NCBI GenBank assembly: GCA_021850325.1
Contig: JAJZMF010000035.1
Span: 7,666-71,665 of the forward strand
Direction of reading: 5' to 3'
DNA length: 64,000 nucleotides
Source: Actinomycetes bacterium
Lineage (GTDB): Bacteria; Actinomycetota; Acidimicrobiia; Acidimicrobiales; Palsa-688
Shown here: positions 8,508 to 15,665 of the stretch, piece by piece
How the letters are laid out: each line of letters begins with the position of its first letter
Position numbering within the stretch: the stretch's first letter is position 1
Translations under genes and position numbers: made by a program
Notes under the pieces: generated by a model
What the model was told of the DNA's origin: nothing
Seen by the model: the letters and a program-made list of their open reading frames with translations, nothing else
The model's database searches: none

Positions 8508-8733
8508 GGAGTTCGACGAGCGCTTCGATGCCGGCGAGGATGTGACGTCAGCCCTGGACCTTTCAGCTGCGCGGCGACCCGGTCTGGAGCAACGGCGGGT
8601 GAACGTGGACTTCCCCTCCTGGATGATCGAGAGGCTCGACCGAGAAGCCAAGCGGCTCGGGGTCACCCGTCAGTCGGTCATCAAGGTTTGGATCGCCGAA
8701 CGGCTCGAGCATCGAGGTGGGAACGCGGCGTGA
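8488..8733 (+). CDS. brnA: BrnA-family antitoxin (ribbon-helix-helix)
   Basis: 81 aa. The N-terminal half (MSKMSTEEFDERFDAGEDVT) would wrap the toxin. The C-terminal part RRVNVDFPSWMIERLDREAKRLGVTRQSVIKVWIAERLE is a ribbon-helix-helix DNA-binding domain of the CopG/BrnA type. A ribosome site (GGAGGTAAG) lies inside the end of brnT. It neutralises BrnT and represses the operon, most likely through the palindrome at 8213-8229. Confidence 0.85.
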   Translation: MSKMSTEEFDERFDAGEDVTSALDLSAARRPGLEQRRVNVDFPSWMIERLDREAKRLGVTRQSVIKVWIAERLEHRGGNAA

Positions 8734-9138
8734 CCGCGGCTCATCGTCATCTCCCAACGCCGAGGAGATTCGTCGTTTCTCGGGGAAGGTGGTCCCGATC
8801 GGCAGTGATCGAGTAGGGCAGCCGCCTGGGCGGCTGCAGAGGGCGGGCGCCGTCACCAGCTACTTCGCCGGGACTGAACCCGATGGTCGTGGGCTGGCCC
8901 TGAACCCCAGCCACCATTGAAACGCTGGTCAGCGCGTCTCGTGCTTAGGGCACAGGCGCCTGACCAGCGTTTTCGCGTCCGGCCAGAGGTCGAAGATCGG
9001 GGTTTCTCAGGGCTTTTTCTCGGGACCTACTCAGCTTCGCGCACGATGCCCTATGCAGCCGGGCGCGGCGCGGTGCGGCCCGCACGCTGCGGCTTCCCGC
9101 CGGTGTCGGGGGCGGATGCGCCGTTGCATAGAGCAGCC
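8734..9138. other. Non-coding stretch with repeat copy B
   Basis: No gene recognised. It holds the inverted repeat at 8920-8972 and most of repeat copy B. Another stem (ATGGT...CTGG pairing with CCAGCCACCAT) lies at about 8883-8917. Confidence 0.55.
8920..8972. repeat. Inverted repeat at the left end of repeat copy B
   Basis: AAACGCTGGTCAG (8920-8932) pairs with CTGACCAGCGTTT (8960-8972), a perfect 13-bp stem with a 27-base loop; the last TTT adjoins further T. It could be a terminator for brnTA or a mirrored end of the repeat element. The right arm is the conserved left end of the element. Confidence 0.6.
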
Positions 9139-9150
9139 CTATGCACCTGC
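8955..9150. repeat. MITE-like repeat, copy B
   Basis: Starts with GGCGCCTGACCAGCG as in copy A and runs parallel to it to about 9105. The far end keeps a hairpin (TGCATAG...CTATGCA, about 9125-9145) but lacks the terminal TCAGGCGCC, so this copy is diverged or clipped where it meets the kinase remnant. Confidence 0.5.
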
Positions 9151-9626
9151 ACCGATCAGCCGAAGGGTTGCGCAGCCGATCTCGGTTTCCCCACCCACCA
9201 GGTTGACCAGTGGCAGCGGCCCAAGGCGCTGGTGGAGGTTGTCCTCGGAGATCTGGCGGGTGGTGGCGGTGATCGTGCGGAGCGGTCGGAGTACTCGTCC
9301 GGCGACGACCCAGCCGAGAGCGAGCGAGACCACCACCATGACGGCCAGCGCGACGATGGAGACCACCAGGAGTCGATGGAGGTCTGCCTGCTGGGCGTCC
9401 CGCGCGGCCGTCGCGGCGAGTCGCAGCGGTTGTGAAGGGTGGGCCCGCCACCGCTGCTGTTCCCGCTCGGGAAGGTGCGGTCGACCAGGAGGTAGGTGAG
9501 CCCGAGCAGTGCGGCGCCGCAGGCGAGGAAGAGGGCGCCGTAGAGCAGGGTGAGGCGTCCGCGGACCGTGGTGCGCGGGTGGCGGAGCCGCCGCGCTGCG
9601 GAGAGGGGCATCACCTTGATCGGCAC
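9139..9626 (-). pseudogene. Truncated, frameshifted sensor histidine kinase
   Basis: The N-terminal part reads MPLSAARRLRHPRTTVRGRL and LLYGALFLACGAALLGLTYLLV (first membrane helix). After a frame change near 9430-9480 come VVSIVALAVMVVVSLALGWVV (second helix) and a HAMP segment AGRVLRPLRTITATTRQISEDNLHQRLG. The frame then ends in unrelated sequence. The dimerisation/phospho-acceptor and ATPase domains are absent. It follows the regulator fragment as kinases follow regulators in OmpR operons, so it is the dead partner of 9635-9820. Confidence 0.75.
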
Positions 9627-9634
9627 AGCGGGAC

Positions 9635-9820
9635 TCAGCCGATCCGGTAGCCGACGGGGGGCACGGTCTCGATGATCGGTGGGTCGCCGAGCTTGGCCCG
9701 CAGCCGGCTGATGGTCATTCTGACGGTGTTGGTGAAGGGGTTGGCCGCCTCGTCCCACACGCCTTCGAGGAGCTGCTCGGTGAGGGTCACCGGCGTGTTC
9801 TCCTTCGTGCGTTCTGGCAA
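9635..9820 (-). pseudogene. C-terminal fragment of an OmpR-type response regulator
   Basis: Encodes ...TEQLLEGVWDEAANPFTNTV and the recognition region, ending ETVPPVGYRIG-stop: the last part of a winged-helix output domain. The receiver domain is missing; the sequence 5' of TEQLLEG diverges from the left-end regulator. The core is base-for-base identical to positions 3-108. Confidence 0.8.
9674..9779. repeat. 106-bp exact duplication of positions 3-108
   Basis: By direct comparison positions 3-108 and 9674-9779 are identical, with mismatches at both borders (2/9673 and 109/9780). The copies are in direct orientation about 9.67 kb apart. Perfect identity next to heavily decayed neighbours points to a recent duplication or gene conversion. 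Confidence 0.9.
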
Positions 9821-9839
9821 GGAACACGTCGAGTGTCAC

Positions 9840-10260
9840 GCCGGTGGCCCACCCAAGCGGTGGACCCTTCCGTCAGTCAGCTACACCACGAGAGGGGGCA
9901 GGATCCGGCAGGAGGACGACATTTGAGCACTGCGAGCGAGTCGCTCGGATCGCCGTGAAGGAGCTCGCGATTCAATGATCCGGCGACCGCGCCGCAAATC
10001 AACTGCGGAGTCGCCGACTCAGAGCAGGTGTGGCAGCGGGCACACACAAGCGCTGCGTGGGTTGGAGTCGTGACCGCGGGAGTGGCGCAGTCGACAGGGG
10101 AGTTCCTCTTCGGCCTAGCCGACTCGATCTGCTCTTGCATCCAATGTGATGCCGGGCGCCGGGCAGAGGGAACGACACGGAACGCGCGGAGGGTAGGACG
10201 CGGACCGCGTCGATGCGTCTCCTCTGCCAGACCGGAGGCTCTGGTGGATTGAGGATCGGG
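9840..10260. other. Intergenic stretch, no feature recognised
   Basis: No convincing reading frame, repeat or RNA was seen. It separates the debris zone from the ABC/TetR operon on the minus strand. Confidence 0.5.
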
Positions 10261-10839
10261 TCAGGTGAGGTACCGCAAGATTGCGGGAGCGACGAGACGG
10301 ACGATCTCGTCGGGGCTCGCCTGGTCGAGTGGCGGGAGGCGTAGGACGTGGCGGAGCATGGCGATGCCGACGAGTTGCGCGGCGATGAGCGACGCTCGGA
10401 GTCGGACGTCGCCGTTGCCGGGGTGGCGTTGCTCGATCACGTCGAGAAGCGCGTCGGAGAGGAATCCGCGCAGCATGCTGGCGGCTTTGTCGCTGGAGAC
10501 GGCGGAGCGGACGAGGGCGAGGATGGTGTTGCGGCTGTGCTCGCTGTCGACGATCTGCAGGTAGCGCCGCACGAGCAGGTCCGCAGCCTGCTTGGCCGGT
10601 AATGAGACGACGTCGGCGAAGACAGCGGGGAGGGGTTCGGGGAGGCCGATGGCGGCGACGAACAGCCCTTCTTTGGTGCCGAAGTAGTGGATGAGCAGGG
10701 CGGGGTCGACGCTGGCGTCGGAGGAGATGGCTCGCAGCGACGTGGCGTCGTAGCCGTGGGTGGCGAAGCAACGTCGGGCCGCGCCGAGGATGACCTCGCG
10801 GGTCTCGGGCGTTCCTGGTCTGCGGCCGGTTCTGCTCAT
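10261..10839 (-). CDS. TetR-family regulator of the ABC-2 operon
   Basis: 192 aa from an ATG that overlaps the stop of the preceding ATPase gene (ATGA). The N-terminal HTH reads TREVILGAARRCFATHGYDA and LIHYFGTKEGLFVAAIGLP. The C-terminal domain resembles TetR proteins with the PAILRYLT-type end. It is the last gene of a four-gene operon whose promoter carries a 16-bp palindrome, so autorepression is likely. In enterobacteria a TetR regulator (CecR) likewise controls the YbhGFSR exporter, a useful parallel for the gene content here. Confidence 0.9.
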   Translation of the reverse strand: MSRTGRRPGTPETREVILGAARRCFATHGYDATSLRAISSDASVDPALLIHYFGTKEGLFVAAIGLPEPLPAVFADVVSLPAKQAADLLVRRYLQIVDSEHSRNTILALVRSAVSSDKAASMLRGFLSDALLDVIEQRHPGNGDVRLRASLIAAQLVGIAMLRHVLRLPPLDQASPDEIVRLVAPAILRYLT

Positions 10840-11732
10840 CGGGCGCGAGGGTGGGCCACCGCGTCGCGGATCGGAGCAGTGCCGGAGGTGACGATGGCGA
10901 CGAACGCCTCCTCGAGGCTCGCAGGGACGACAGTGATCTGCGCCGAGACGTCTTCGGCCGTCAGGAGTGCTGCCACCGGCCGTGGCTCGGTGCTGATCCG
11001 GAGGGAGGCGCCGTGGAGTTGCACGGCGAAGCCGCGGCGCTCGAGGAGCGGGAAGGCTCGTTGCCATTGCTCGGTGCGCACCTCGGTGACCGTTCGCCCC
11101 GAGATGATGTCCTCTGCCGTCCCCTTCGCAGCAACGGCCCCGTCGACCATGATGACCAGGCGGTCGCATTGTTCGGCTTCTTCCATGTTGTGAGTAGTGA
11201 CGAGCACCCCTGCTCCTCGTTCGGCATCCGCGCGGATCTGCTCCCACAGGCGGGCGCTGGCCAGCGGCCCGACGCCCGACGTCGGCTCGTCGAGCACCAA
11301 CAGCTCGGGTTGGTGCGCGAGAGCGACGGCGAAGGCGACCTGTCGCTGGACCCCGAGCGGCAGCGTCCCGACCAACGTCTCTTGCCACGACGAGACGTGG
11401 TCGGGGAGCGCGAGGTCCGCCTGGTGGAATGCGGCAGCGGCGAAGCGCCAGTTCTCCTCGACGGTGAGGTCGTCGTAGAGGCCGAGCGATTGGGGGACGT
11501 AGCCGACCCGGGCCCGCGTCGAGCGCGACGGCGGGGCGTCGAAGAGCAAGATGCGGCCGGCGGATGGTCGTACCAGGCCGAGGAGGAGACGGATGAGGGT
11601 GGTCTTGCCGGCGCCGTTGGCGCCGAGCAATCCCACCACCTCACCCGCCTCGACGGCGAGGTCTACCGCGTTGACGGCGGTGAAAGCCCCGAAACGCCTG
11701 GTGGCTGACCGGGCCTCGGCGAGCGAGGTCAC
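10836..11732 (-). CDS. ABC transporter ATP-binding protein with degenerate signature
   Basis: 298 aa from a GTG overlapping the previous stop (GTGA). Walker A GANGAGKTT is at residues 37-45 and Walker B LLVLDEPTSGVGP is present. The signature is PLGVQRQ rather than LSGGQ, and the D-loop is SGVGP instead of SGVDP. A degenerate ABC half next to a canonical one recalls the two tandem ATPase halves of YbhF, here encoded as two proteins. It probably forms an asymmetric ATPase heterodimer with the upstream gene product. Drug or cation export is the family role; the substrate is unknown. Confidence 0.87.
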   Translation of the reverse strand: MTSLAEARSATRRFGAFTAVNAVDLAVEAGEVVGLLGANGAGKTTLIRLLLGLVRPSAGRILLFDAPPSRSTRARVGYVPQSLGLYDDLTVEENWRFAAAAFHQADLALPDHVSSWQETLVGTLPLGVQRQVAFAVALAHQPELLVLDEPTSGVGPLASARLWEQIRADAERGAGVLVTTHNMEEAEQCDRLVIMVDGAVAAKGTAEDIISGRTVTEVRTEQWQRAFPLLERRGFAVQLHGASLRISTEPRPVAALLTAEDVSAQITVVPASLEEAFVAIVTSGTAPIRDAVAHPRAR

Positions 11733-12550
11733 CGGGAAACCTCTGCGGCAGCGAGCTCGGCTACCACGACCGCGTCCTCGAAGTCTGCGGAGACGCCCTC
11801 GACCCCATCGGGCAGGGTCTCGTTGGGAACCCATACCCTCCACATGGCACCGCGGCGCCACGAACGGTCCGTCGGCCTTGATCGCCCGGTGGTCGCCCCG
11901 AGCGTGCCGGGGATCGAGGTGAGGATGGCATCGGGTGACCCGGCCGCCAGGGCGCGACCCGACGAGAGCAGCGCGATGGTCGTGGCGCGGGCGGCTTCGT
12001 TGACGTAGGTGGTGGCGACCGCGACTGCCACCCCACCCGCGGCGGCCTGGGAGATGAGTCGCCACAGGTCGACTCTGCTGAGCGGGTCGACGCCGGTGGT
12101 CGGCTCGTCGAGGACCAGCAGCTTGGGGTTGTGCACGAGCGCCATGGCCACCGCCAGCTTGCGCTGCATGCCGCCCGAGAGCTGGCCCCCAAGGCGACGT
12201 CGCGCCCCTTGCAGTCCGGTCTGCTCCAACAGCATGTTCATGCGCGCATCCCGTTCGCCGGGCGCCATCCGAAAGGCCTGGGCCGTGAATAGCAGGTTCT
12301 CTTCGACGGTGAGGTCGCCGTAGTGTCCGGCGGTGGCCGGGACGTAGCCGATCTCTGTCTTGGCCGGTCGGCGGACCAGGCCGTCCGCCGGGTTGATCAA
12401 GCCGACCAGTGCGGCCAGCGCGGTCGACTTGCCGGCGCCGTCACCGCCGACCACGGCGCTCACCCGGCCCGGCTCCACCGCCAAGCTGACCGCGTCGAGC
12501 GCTGTCTGCCGGCCGTAACGGACCGTGACCGCGTCCAGCCCGAAGGTCAT
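11729..12550 (-). CDS. ABC transporter ATP-binding protein (canonical)
   Basis: 273 aa. Walker A GGDGAGKST at residues 35-43, signature LSGGMQRKLAVAMAL, Walker B LLVLDEPTTGVDP, and a switch region with the usual His replaced (AVATTYVNEAARAT). It overlaps both neighbours by 4 bp. With the degenerate ATPase downstream and the permease upstream it forms an ABC-2 exporter of the YbhFSR/drug type. Confidence 0.9.
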   Translation of the reverse strand: MTFGLDAVTVRYGRQTALDAVSLAVEPGRVSAVVGGDGAGKSTALAALVGLINPADGLVRRPAKTEIGYVPATAGHYGDLTVEENLLFTAQAFRMAPGERDARMNMLLEQTGLQGARRRLGGQLSGGMQRKLAVAMALVHNPKLLVLDEPTTGVDPLSRVDLWRLISQAAAGGVAVAVATTYVNEAARATTIALLSSGRALAAGSPDAILTSIPGTLGATTGRSRPTDRSWRRGAMWRVWVPNETLPDGVEGVSADFEDAVVVAELAAAEVSR

Positions 12551-13611
12551 GCCGCCACCCGCTGGTCGCTGTGCCCCTTGGCCGGGCTGGGTGCGAGGTC
12601 ACGGCGGAACCGGACGATGGCCAGGCCGAGGACGACGACGGCCAGGACAGCCAGCAGAACGATCGGCTCGAGGAGAGAGCCGATCGGCGCTCCTTTGAGC
12701 ATGACGCCTCGGCTGATATCGATGAAGTAGGTGAGCGGGAGGATGTAGGAGATCCAGCGCACGCCGACCGCCATCGAGCTGACCGGGAAGATCAGCCCGG
12801 AGAGCAGCACCTGGGGCAGGATCAGCAAGAAGGCCAGCTGGATGGCCTGCCCCTGGTTCTGCGACAGGGTGGACACCAAGACGCCCATGCCGAGCGTCAC
12901 CAGCAGGAACAGGGCGGCGCCGAGGAGGAACGTGCCGACGTTGCCGACAAAGGGCACACCGAAGAGGCCCATCCCGACCAACACCACCAGCGTCAGGTCG
13001 CAGGCGGCGACCGCCAGGTAGAGGGCGATCTTGCCGGCGATCACCTGAAACGCCCGCAACGGCATCACCGCCAACTGTTCGAGGGTGCCGGCCTGGCGTT
13101 CGCGAACGACGCCGAGGCTGGTGATCATCGTGCCGATGAAGACCAAGATCAACCCGGCCAGTCCGGGCACCATCACCCACGACGTCTTGAGGCTGGGGTT
13201 GAACAAGATGCGCACCTGCATGGCGTGCCCGCCTGCCCCAGCGGACGGCGCCAGCTTGGCCAGGGCAGCCTCCGCGGTCTGCACCGAGAACAGCTGGGAG
13301 CCGTCCATCAGCACCAGCGCTCCGCCCGGTCCCGTGACGACCCCCACCACCGCCGTCCCATGGCGCAACTCAGATGTGGCGAACGACTCGCTACGGGAGG
13401 GATCGACCGATACCACGTGGAGCGGCGCGTGAAGGCTCGAAGCCATGGTGCCCGCGTCGGGTCCGACCACCACCGTCGAGATGTCGTGGACCTCGAAGTT
13501 GGCGGCGTAGCCGAACACCACCAGGAGCAGCACCGGCAAGACCAGCATCATCACCAGGGTGCGGCGGTCCCGCCGGAGCTGGCGGAACTCCTTCGCCACC
13601 ATCGCCCACAT
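12547..13611 (-). CDS. ABC-2 type transport permease
   Basis: 354 aa. A cytoplasmic start MWAMVAKEFRQLRRDRRTLVMM leads to a first helix and a large extracytoplasmic domain (about residues 45-170). Five more hydrophobic segments follow, with LSGLIFPVSSMAVGVRWISYILPLTYF, the ABC-2 signature of YhhJ/YbhR/YbhS-type exporters. The ATG was chosen because GGAGGT lies 6 bases before it; an upstream TTG at 13632 would place the N-terminus inside the operator. Only one permease gene is present, so it would act as a homodimer. Confidence 0.9.
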   Translation of the reverse strand: MWAMVAKEFRQLRRDRRTLVMMLVLPVLLLVVFGYAANFEVHDISTVVVGPDAGTMASSLHAPLHVVSVDPSRSESFATSELRHGTAVVGVVTGPGGALVLMDGSQLFSVQTAEAALAKLAPSAGAGGHAMQVRILFNPSLKTSWVMVPGLAGLILVFIGTMITSLGVVRERQAGTLEQLAVMPLRAFQVIAGKIALYLAVAACDLTLVVLVGMGLFGVPFVGNVGTFLLGAALFLLVTLGMGVLVSTLSQNQGQAIQLAFLLILPQVLLSGLIFPVSSMAVGVRWISYILPLTYFIDISRGVMLKGAPIGSLLEPIVLLAVLAVVVLGLAIVRFRRDLAPSPAKGHSDQRVAA

Positions 13612-13627
13612 GGGCCCACCTCCAGAA

Positions 13628-13643
13628 TTCAACGATCGTTGAA
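13628..13643. promoter_or_regulatory. TetR operator of the ABC-2 operon
   Basis: TTCAACGATCGTTGAA is a perfect 16-bp palindrome between the -10 box and the ribosome site. A further half-site (GATCGTTGA, 13651-13659) falls inside the promoter spacer. Occupancy would block transcription initiation. The TetR at the operon's end is the obvious ligand. Confidence 0.8.
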
Positions 13644-13672
13644 CTCTATGATCGTTGACTTCCAGGTGTCAA
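13643..13672 (-). promoter_or_regulatory. Sigma-70-type promoter of the ABC-2 operon
   Basis: On the minus strand TTGACA (13672-13667), 18 bases, TAGAGT (13648-13643). The perfect -35 and the fit with the operator and ribosome site make this one of the clearest promoters in the window. Confidence 0.7.
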
Positions 13673-13745
13673 TCCGGCGTCGGCGGGCGTCACCCGACGA
13701 GACGAACCTCGGTCGCCATGTCGGCGCGACGGCCGCAGACGTTGA

Positions 13746-14258
13746 CCACACGCTCAAGGTCGATATCGCGAAGAGAGTGATCAAGGCTTTCGGCATCTCG
13801 GACCCCGCTACGACCCGCTGAGCGGCGAGGGGGCGCGTCTCCACGGCGGGCGGTTCAACCCGCCGGGAAGCTTCCGGGTCCTCTACATCTGCCAGAGCCG
13901 CCCGTGCGCGGTCGCGGAGCTGAAGAGGCTCGGCGAACGTCAGGCGATCGGGGTGGAGGGACTGCTCCCGAGGGTCCTCTACCGCTACGAGATCGAGCTT
14001 GACCGAGTCCTCGACCTCACCGATGGCGAGGTCCGCGCCCAGGTTGGCCTTGGCGCGGACGTCCTGACCGGTCCCGACTGGACCGCATGTCAGGATCTGG
14101 GCGTCGTCGCGCATGCCCTCGGCGCGAACGGCATCAACTCGCCCTCGGCCACCGGTATAGGAGACGTTCTCGCCGTCTTCGTCCAGCACATCGGCCTTGG
14201 TCGCCTGGAGCCGCACCTCGCCGAGGAATGGCGCTCGCTGGATCTGCTCGATGGCTGA
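13746..14258 (+). pseudogene. RES-domain toxin lacking a normal 5' end
   Basis: The open frame reads FRHLGPRYDPLSGEGARLHG, then GRFNPPGSFRVLYICQSRP and ending EEWRSLDLLDG. This is a RES domain, the fold of type II toxins (partner Xre/DUF2384 antitoxin) that degrade NAD+. The frame is closed upstream by TGA at 13743-13745. No ATG, GTG or TTG precedes the RES core; the first is the GTG at 13953, after the conserved R and GRFNP part. No Xre antitoxin is present. Either truncated and dead, or started from an unusual codon. Confidence 0.72.
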
Positions 14259-14275
14259 GCCTCACCCTCTCGACC

Positions 14276-14452
14276 ATGACTCGAGCCAAGCGGCGCCTCA
14301 CCATCCTCTACGACCCCAACGACGACCGTGACGTCATGTCCCTCAACCCCGGCATCGCCGCCATCACCGATGGTTCGCCCGCCAGCTCCCACCCCCTCGA
14401 CAGCTCCATCCGGATCCACGAGATCACCCTCGCCGAGCAGGCCTGGTCATGA
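14276..14452 (+). pseudogene. 3' remnant of a UvrD/RecB-type helicase
   Basis: 58 aa beginning MTRAKRRLTILYDPNDDRDV. The block (A)MTRAKRRLxIxYDP is motif VI of superfamily 1A helicases, here at the very first residue, so everything upstream has been lost. The stop overlaps the next start (ATGA), keeping the original helicase-nuclease operon junction. The motif may be translated from its own ATG but could not be a helicase. Confidence 0.65.
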
Positions 14453-14745
14453 GCGACGTCATCGAGGTGTCCTACACCGGCGACCTGCTGGCCCACCGGC
14501 GCTGTCCCCGGGCGTGGGCCTACGAGAAGCACGTGGGGATGCACCCCTACGAGCAGGTCCATGCCATGGAGGGCCACCTCGTCCACCACGCGATGGAGTG
14601 GCTCACCTCCTACTACCAGGAGCACGACCGCACGGCCCACGCTACCCGCGACCAACTGGTCGAGCAGCTCAACCGTTACTTCAAGATCCTCTGGGGCAAG
14701 GGCATCCGCACCGCCCCGGTCGGCGGAACACCCCGGGAGTGCCCA

Positions 14746-14821
14746 CGTCGACGTGGGCCTGCCTTCGTCGCTTCGTCCGTTCCTCCGCGACGAGGTGCTC
14801 GCCGAAGCACGCGCTTTGTGA
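14746..14821 (+). pseudogene. 3' remnant of an MntA-like nucleotidyltransferase antitoxin
   Basis: In a second frame HVDVGLPSSLRPFLRDEVLA...EARAL-stop, overlapping the HepT start by GTGA. Size, position and the VLAEARxL end match the tail of minimal nucleotidyltransferase antitoxins that precede HepT. Its GSxARG catalytic part is gone. The left joint lies near a 16-bp palindrome (CCCACGTCGACGTGGG, 14742-14757). Confidence 0.5.
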
Positions 14822-14994
14822 CCCGCCGGGAGGGGGCCTGGCTAGCCGACATCGCCGAAGCCATCACCGCCGTCGAGCGCTATCTGGAAGCGGGCACCCT
14901 GGCCGGAGGTGTCGTCTACGACGCGTGCCGAGCCCGGCTCATCGAGATCGGCGAGGCCGTAAAACGCCAGCATGGTATCCTTACCTGGAGATAG
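14818..14994 (+). pseudogene. 5' remnant of a HepT-like HEPN toxin
   Basis: From GTG: MTRREGAWLADIAEAITAVE, then VVYDACRARLIEIGEAVK, then about nine unrelated residues. This matches the first half of HepT/DUF86 HEPN ribonucleases. The C-terminal half with the Rx4-6H catalytic motif is missing, cut where the next toxin-antitoxin module begins (about 14966). Non-toxic as it stands. Confidence 0.6.
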
Positions 14995-15002
14995 AAGTAA
15001 GG
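14979..15002. promoter_or_regulatory. Inverted repeat upstream of the AbrB/PIN module
   Basis: CCTTAC-N12-GTAAGG, ending 7 bases before the GTG of the antitoxin gene and overlapping its ribosome site (AAGGAGG). Candidate autoregulatory operator. Confidence 0.45.
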
Positions 15003-15009
15003 AGGCCGA

Positions 15010-15258
15010 GTGGAAGCAGCTGCACGCATGTCCAGCAAGGGCCAGGTCACGATCCCAAAGGCGGTTCGAGACGCCCTTGGTCTTCACGAAGGGGACGCCC
15101 TCGTCTTTCGCCTCGAAGGCCAGCGCGCCGTTCTTGCCCGCACTCCGGACCTTCTCGAACTGGCCGGGAGCGTGCCTGTCCCTGCTGCCAAAAAAGGCGC
15201 ACCGTGGGACGAGGTGCTCGCTCGTACTCGCCGGGCCCGCTCTGCCGCTCAACGGTGA
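15010..15258 (+). CDS. AbrB/SpoVT-family antitoxin
   Basis: 82 aa. The swapped-hairpin AbrB domain reads MSSKGQVTIPKAVRDALGLHEGDALVFRLE with VLARTPDLLELAG following. The C-terminal tail (APWDEVLARTRRARSAAQR) would bind the toxin. The GTG start has AAGGAGG 5 bases ahead. GTGA overlap with the PIN gene marks a classic type II pair (VapBC class). DNA-binding autoregulation is expected through the inverted repeat just upstream. Confidence 0.88.
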   Translation: MEAAARMSSKGQVTIPKAVRDALGLHEGDALVFRLEGQRAVLARTPDLLELAGSVPVPAAKKGAPWDEVLARTRRARSAAQR

Positions 15259-15665
15259 GGGCTTTCCTCGACACCAACGTCCTGGTCCGTCACCTCACCG
15301 GAGACCCGCCAGACCTCGCTGCTCGCGCCACGCAGTTTCTCCGCGACGCTGACGAGCTGCTTCTGGCCGACCTGATCGTGGCGGAGACGGTGTACGTCCT
15401 GGAATCTTTCTACGAACTGGCGAGGGCCAGTGTCGCCGAGCTGGCTCGTGCCGTCCTGGCTTTCGGCCCTGTCCGGGTGGTCGACATCGACCTGCTCCTG
15501 CGAGCTGTCGAAGTCTACGAGCTCGACCGCCTCGACTTTGCCGAGGCGTACCTTGTTGCCAGCGCCGAGCAGAGTGGTGTCGGGATCGTGGCCTCGTTCG
15601 ACCGGAGCATTGACCGGGTGCAAACCGTAACTCGGTTCGAGCCTCTAGGAGCACCACGAGCGTAG
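15255..15665 (+). CDS. PIN-domain toxin (VapC-like ribonuclease)
   Basis: 136 aa from GTG. PIN acidic residues are visible: D in RAFLDTNVLVRHL, E in LIVAETVYVLESFY, D in LDRLDFAEAYLVASA and D in VASFDRSID. This is the four-acid magnesium site of VapC endoribonucleases. It pairs with the AbrB antitoxin. Full length with all acidic residues, so presumably active. Confidence 0.9.
   Translation: MRAFLDTNVLVRHLTGDPPDLAARATQFLRDADELLLADLIVAETVYVLESFYELARASVAELARAVLAFGPVRVVDIDLLLRAVEVYELDRLDFAEAYLVASAEQSGVGIVASFDRSIDRVQTVTRFEPLGAPRA

Larger units (their letters stand above)
14449..14994 (+). pseudogene. Chimeric frame: PD-(D/E)XK nuclease head fused to a HepT piece
   Basis: 181 aa with no internal stop. 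Residues 1 to about 92 (SYTGDLLAHRRCPRAWAYEK, then MEGHLVHHAMEWL) resemble the N-terminus of PD-(D/E)XK nucleases partnered with helicases (RecB/Cas4-like). About 93-123 is an out-of-frame reading of an MntA fragment. The rest is the HepT fragment described at 14818-14994. The nuclease catalytic D-ExK motif is absent. The fusion arose by two deletion or recombination joints and happens to stay open. An accidental product is likely; a new function cannot be excluded. Confidence 0.6.

Noticed and set aside
8881-8920. Hairpin ending CCAGCCACCA, tRNA 3'-end-like
   Set aside because: Only one stem, no T-loop consensus; treated as part of the repeat-rich spacer.
13649-13821. Plus-strand 57-codon frame (starting ATG 13649) as a RES antitoxin
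   Set aside because: It starts inside the ABC-2 operon promoter, has no ribosome site and no Xre/DUF2384 features.
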